Below are positions 4,575 to 7,809 of a stretch of DNA of 7,809 nucleotides, piece by piece. Position 1 is the first letter of the stretch, and the number at the start of each line of letters is the position of its first letter. Source of the stretch: an uncultured Bacilli bacterium. Lineage in GTDB: Bacteria > Bacillota_I > Bacilli_A > RF39 > UBA660. The notes under the pieces were generated by a model. It was given only the letters and a program-made list of their open reading frames with translations. It searched no databases and had not been told where the DNA came from. The position numbers and the translations under genes were made by a program. The stretch is from contig CAKOLD010000040.1 in assembly GCA_934096015.1 (NCBI GenBank), forward strand, positions 1 to 7,809, read 5' to 3'.

Positions 4575-7558
4575 AAGTTTAGACTCCTTTCTGCTAAGTA
4601 TGTTTCAACAATAACTTCTGTAAAGAATTGAACTTCATCTATTACAATTGTAATATTATGTTTATCAAATTCATCCAAAGTCATTGGCATAATTGTTTGT
4701 TTAAAGTAAGATTCAGTATCCATAATATCGTACTTTCTTAATAAAATATCATCTATTTCATTTTTTAAATTTGTTAATATTTCATACAAATCAACTTGAT
4801 TAAATTCAGGAATTCTTTCCAATACTCTTTTATGAATCTTAACATATTTTTCATCACCAGAATATTTTACGAGTAATCTATTATTACTTTCATTTAGTGA
4901 ATGAATTTTCTTCATTAAATCGTCCAATTTAACTGTGTTATTATTCATATCTACTACCGTTAAATCTTCGAAATTAATTGATGTAAATAGAGCATTATAT
5001 TCTCTAAATAGAAGAATGTATTTCATATCATCTTTATCTATATTTAATAAGAATTCTTTCCTTACTTCATCGAATTTTTGCTTATATTTATCAGCTATTA
5101 CTAACTCTTCTTCACTTATTTTTCTAAAGTTAAAATCAATATTAGTTAAAGCAACATTAAGCATACTGGCAGTATCTTGGTTTTCTTTGTTAGTTAAATT
5201 TATTATATCAATTCTTCTTTCCACTTCATGAACCATTTTACTGACTCTATCAATTTTAATTCTTCCTAATAAGTCATTATAGCCAAATGCTTTAATAACA
5301 TTATAGAGATCTTTGTAAGTAATCATTATCTTTTTTAAATCGATTAAATTTTTCTTTTCTAATTCGTTAATTTGTTGGGAAAATATTTCGAGATTTTCAC
5401 TATCATATTCAAATAATTTATTCTCAATCTCTTTGATACTTTTTTCTATCTCTTCTTGAGATAAAAATATATTGCTGTAAGTTTTAAAATCTTCACCTAA
5501 TTGTTGTTGTAATTCATTAAAGTATGCAGCATTTGTTCTATCGAATTCTTCTCTTATGTCTGCAAAGTCAACAACATATCCATATTTAAAATTTTTATAT
5601 GGTCTATTAACTCTTGTTAAAGTTTGTAATAAATTATGTGCTTTTATAACTCTACCTAAGTAAATTTTCTTTAATCTCGGAGCATCGAATCCAGTTAATA
5701 GCATATTTTGTACTACAAGAATATCTATTTTACCTTTTTTAAAATCATCTACTTCTTCACTTCTTGTTTTTTTATCATCTTCATTATATAAAATTAAGGC
5801 TTTTGATACATTATATTCATCTAAATTTTGAAATACATTTCTAGCTTGTGCTTGTGAATCACATACTATCATTCCGCCAATAGTTTCATCATTATACATT
5901 AATCTAGATTTTATAAAGTCATCAACTATATATTTTGTTAATGCTTTTGTATATTTAGGATGTGCAAATATTTCCTCTTCACTAGAAATACCCAATAATT
6001 TTTTTATTTCATCTAATGTATTATTTAATTCTGTTTTATAAGAAGTTTCAATACCTTCTCTTATTAATTTTAGAGTGTATCCATCTGCTATTGACTTATT
6101 ATAATAATACTTGTGAATATAATCACCAAATATGTCTTTAGTACTATAGTTCTCTCCAATTAGAGGTGTTCCAGTTAATCCAATAAATATTCCTTCTCTA
6201 TCAGAAGCAAATAAATTTGCCAAGAACGAACCTTTTGGATTATAGCTTCTGTGTGCTTCATCTAAAAAATATATTCTTTGTACATCTACATTGTAATCTG
6301 CTTCTTTAACAATAGAATCTTCGGAAAATTTTTGAATATTTACCACATTTATAGTTAAATTACCTATTTTAGAAACAACAGATGTTTCTTTAATAGTATT
6401 CTTAAATTCCTCTTTTGAATTAACCCTGGTAACTTCTAATCCTCTAGCTGTAAATTCTTCACTTGCTTGTTTTAATAAATCTAATCTATCCACCACAAAA
6501 TAGAATTTTGCGACTTTACCTCTTCTTTGAAAATAATCAGTTAAATATTTGACATTATAATATGCCAAGGCTGTTTTACCGGAACCTTGGGTATGCCATA
6601 TTACGCCCTTTTTAATATTTTTATTTAAAGTATTTTCAATAGCTAATGTTGCAAAAAATTGTTGATATCTCATTATGTGTTTTTGCATTTCAATAATTCC
6701 ATCTTTATTAGATCTTTCAACATATACAATTCCATATTTTAATAATTTTAAAATTCTTGATTTATGAAATAAAGAGGTTATTAACCTATTTGTTGGTGAA
6801 GTACTACTTAAATTGGTAGAATATTCTGGAGTACCTTTAATAGAAACATAGTTATTATCCTTTAAAATATAATTTTCTTGATTGTAATCTAAATCTTGAA
6901 TTTGGCTAAAAATAGAAGTATTCTCTTCTCTAAAGCAGTTGAAAAACACATCATTATAACTTGTTGTTCCATAAAATGCACCTTCTATCGGAACACCTGA
7001 GTCTTCATTATATTCTTGATTATTTGAAAACAATAATAATTGTGTAATATTAACAAATTTTCTGAATTTTTTATTTTTAAATCTATCATTAATTCTATTT
7101 CTTTCGGCTAATATTCCCTCCCTATTATTTGGCTTCTTAACTTCAATAAATCCTAAAGGCATTCCATTTATTAATATAATAATATCTGGCCTAAACTCAT
7201 CTTCACCATTTTTATAAGTTAATTCTGTTACAACATTAAATGTATTACTTTCTATGTTCTCAAAATCAATTAATTTTATTCCTTTATATCCATTAATTAA
7301 ATATTTATAAAATTGTCTACCTAAGTCTTCATTAGCTAGAGAAAAAGATAATTCATTAATTAATTTAGTTATATTTTCATCTGCTAATTCTGAATTATTA
7401 ATTCTATTTACACTATCTTTAAAGATATTTTTAAATATATTAGTTTCTTCATCAATTTCATTTTTAACTTCTTTTAATGATAAATATTTATATCCTAATC
7501 TTGTAGCATGAACTAATGCTGGAATTTTAACTCTTGTATTTTCGCTAAACTCTACCAT
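4571..7558 (-). CDS. hsdR: Type I restriction enzyme R subunit (HsdR), endonuclease and DNA translocase
   Basis: 995 residues from the ATG at 7556-7558, a usual length for HsdR. ATP-driven motor and nuclease that binds the methylase-specificity complex on unmethylated DNA, pulls in flanking DNA and cuts far from the site. The N-terminal PD-ExK nuclease shows FRPDI (Asp125) and FIEVKK (Glu139, Lys141). The SF2 helicase core shows Walker A TQGSGKT (323-329), DEAH (433-436), LTGTP (461-465), TGFDAPRL (622-629) and QTLTRVNRP (645-653). A long helical C-terminal part (about 690-995) should contact HsdM. All key motifs look intact. I prefer this ATG because AGAGGT stands 6 nt upstream. A GTG six codons earlier (to 7576) keeps the frame open but has no ribosome site. 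The stop overlaps hsdMS by 4 nt, so the two are translationally coupled. Confidence 0.96.
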   Translation of the reverse strand: MVEFSENTRVKIPALVHATRLGYKYLSLKEVKNEIDEETNIFKNIFKDSVNRINNSELADENITKLINELSFSLANEDLGRQFYKYLINGYKGIKLIDFENIESNTFNVVTELTYKNGEDEFRPDIIILINGMPLGFIEVKKPNNREGILAERNRINDRFKNKKFRKFVNITQLLLFSNNQEYNEDSGVPIEGAFYGTTSYNDVFFNCFREENTSIFSQIQDLDYNQENYILKDNNYVSIKGTPEYSTNLSSTSPTNRLITSLFHKSRILKLLKYGIVYVERSNKDGIIEMQKHIMRYQQFFATLAIENTLNKNIKKGVIWHTQGSGKTALAYYNVKYLTDYFQRRGKVAKFYFVVDRLDLLKQASEEFTARGLEVTRVNSKEEFKNTIKETSVVSKIGNLTINVVNIQKFSEDSIVKEADYNVDVQRIYFLDEAHRSYNPKGSFLANLFASDREGIFIGLTGTPLIGENYSTKDIFGDYIHKYYYNKSIADGYTLKLIREGIETSYKTELNNTLDEIKKLLGISSEEEIFAHPKYTKALTKYIVDDFIKSRLMYNDETIGGMIVCDSQAQARNVFQNLDEYNVSKALILYNEDDKKTRSEEVDDFKKGKIDILVVQNMLLTGFDAPRLKKIYLGRVIKAHNLLQTLTRVNRPYKNFKYGYVVDFADIREEFDRTNAAYFNELQQQLGEDFKTYSNIFLSQEEIEKSIKEIENKLFEYDSENLEIFSQQINELEKKNLIDLKKIMITYKDLYNVIKAFGYNDLLGRIKIDRVSKMVHEVERRIDIINLTNKENQDTASMLNVALTNIDFNFRKISEEELVIADKYKQKFDEVRKEFLLNIDKDDMKYILLFREYNALFTSINFEDLTVVDMNNNTVKLDDLMKKIHSLNESNNRLLVKYSGDEKYVKIHKRVLERIPEFNQVDLYEILTNLKNEIDDILLRKYDIMDTESYFKQTIMPMTLDEFDKHNITIVIDEVQFFTEVIVETYLAERSLNL

Positions 7559-7597
7559 ACTTATACCTCTTCTCACTGAAAGCTAATTTCATATATA

Positions 7598-7603
7598 ATT
7601 ATA
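7598..7603 (-). promoter_or_regulatory. -10 box of the hsd operon promoter
   Basis: A perfect minus-strand TATAAT about 40 nt upstream of the hsdR ATG. The hexamer 17 bp further upstream (TAGGGG) does not resemble a -35, so the promoter may be weak or need an activator. It is the only good candidate between hsdR and the preceding gene. Confidence 0.5.
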
Positions 7604-7610
7604 CTATAAA

Positions 7611-7631
7611 ATTTTAAAAACCCCTAGGGTT
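7611..7631 (-). terminator. Small hairpin with T tract, possible terminator of the upstream gene
   Basis: Minus-strand AACCC-TAG-GGGTT (7619-7631) is followed by TTT, then AAAATTTT. The stem is only five pairs but has three G-C pairs. It lies about 10 nt after the stop of the partial upstream gene and next to the hsdR -10. The same dyad (core CCCTAGGG, 7622-7629) covers the expected -35 region, so it could instead be an operator. Confidence 0.4.
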
Positions 7632-7641
7632 ACATTTAATT

Positions 7642-7809
7642 TTAGTTGAAATATCTATATCTATATAATCTGAATTCTATTAAAAAATAGGAAAGAAAGT
7701 AATCCTTCCTATCAAATAATTCTTCAGCAATTAAATCTTTTGAATGTAAGTTATTATTCTTACCTAATAATAAATTTTCATAGAATTTAACTAAATAACT
7801 ACTATCTTC
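7642..7809 (-). CDS. C-terminal end of an unrecognised gene (runs off right edge)
   Basis: Open frame of 55 codons from the window edge to TAA at 7642-7644, in the same direction as hsdR and 83 nt before it. Fifty-five codons without a stop would be uncommon by chance in DNA this AT-rich, and the composition looks protein-like: SSYLVKFYENLLLG, then a charged helix, then an aromatic and Arg-rich end LYRYRYFN. No motif or family is recognised. Whether it belongs to the defence locus cannot be told from this fragment. Confidence 0.5.
   Translation of the reverse strand, partial: EDSSYLVKFYENLLLGKNNNLHSKDLIAEELFDRKDYFLSYFLIEFRLYRYRYFN

Noticed and set aside
4423..4614. Rightward open frame of 63 codons spanning the hsdR/hsdMS junction
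   Set aside because: Antisense across the ATGA overlap of two well-supported genes; its hydrophobic look comes from complementing Lys/Glu/Asn codons.
4935..5231. Rightward open frame of 98 codons with hydrophobic stretches
   Set aside because: Antisense to the helical C-terminal part of hsdR; hydrophobicity is expected from the complement of Lys/Asp-rich coding sequence.
1..7809. CRISPR array, tRNA or rRNA genes
   Set aside because: No regularly spaced repeats of about 24-40 nt and no GC-rich tRNA-like or rRNA-like stretches were found on either strand.
1..7809. Mycoplasma-type code (TGA as Trp)
   Set aside because: Trp in the conserved hsdR and hsdMS positions is TGG, and all three operon genes end at TGA at natural points, including the ATGA overlap.

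Overview
The window is very AT-rich (GC about a quarter by eye). All confidently called genes lie on the minus strand, so the natural reading direction is right to left. Starts are ATG or TTG preceded by purine-rich Shine-Dalgarno sites. Trp is encoded by TGG and TGA is used as a stop, so the standard bacterial code fits. Low GC, strong AAGGAGG-type ribosome sites and a large serine recombinase of the YxRLSxED type point to a Firmicutes or related low-GC host (Clostridia, or Bacilli including mollicute-like gut lineages). The species cannot be told from this window.

Layout from the right edge. At 7642-7809 is the C-terminal end of an unrecognised gene, followed by a small hairpin with a T tract (7611-7631) and a perfect TATAAT box (7598-7603). 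Next is a compact defence operon: hsdR (4571-7558, Type I restriction and translocation subunit); an ATGA overlap; hsdMS (2397-4574, an adenine methyltransferase fused to a single half-specificity domain); and, after 60 nt, a 303-residue protein of no named family with an Rx4H motif of the HEPN RNase kind (1425-2336). There is no separate hsdS in the window. The MS fusion must therefore supply specificity, presumably as a dimer reading a symmetric bipartite site. The HEPN-like gene in third position is the most interesting element, because it suggests an RNA-targeting or abortive-infection arm attached to a restriction system.

The 630-nt gap at 794-1424 holds no convincing protein gene but is dense in structure. 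A strong leftward promoter fires straight into a terminator hairpin and would yield a small RNA of about 55 nt whose ends are complementary. Further left are long inverted repeats, an 18-bp direct repeat, a 14-bp palindrome and three adjacent dyads.

Left of that is a mobile-element control module, also leftward: a 57-residue ribbon-helix-helix-type regulator (620-793), a good promoter (573-601), a 53-residue unknown protein (391-552) and a strong intrinsic terminator (349-382). Then come three tiny overlapping reading frames (261-323, 191-271, 115-201), each overlapping the next start by about 10 nt. The last overlaps the start of a large serine recombinase that runs off the left edge (1-122). 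This looks like a translationally coupled, attenuated leader controlling the recombinase. The simplest reading is that the Type I/HEPN operon is cargo of an integrative or mobilisable element whose recombination module lies at the left.
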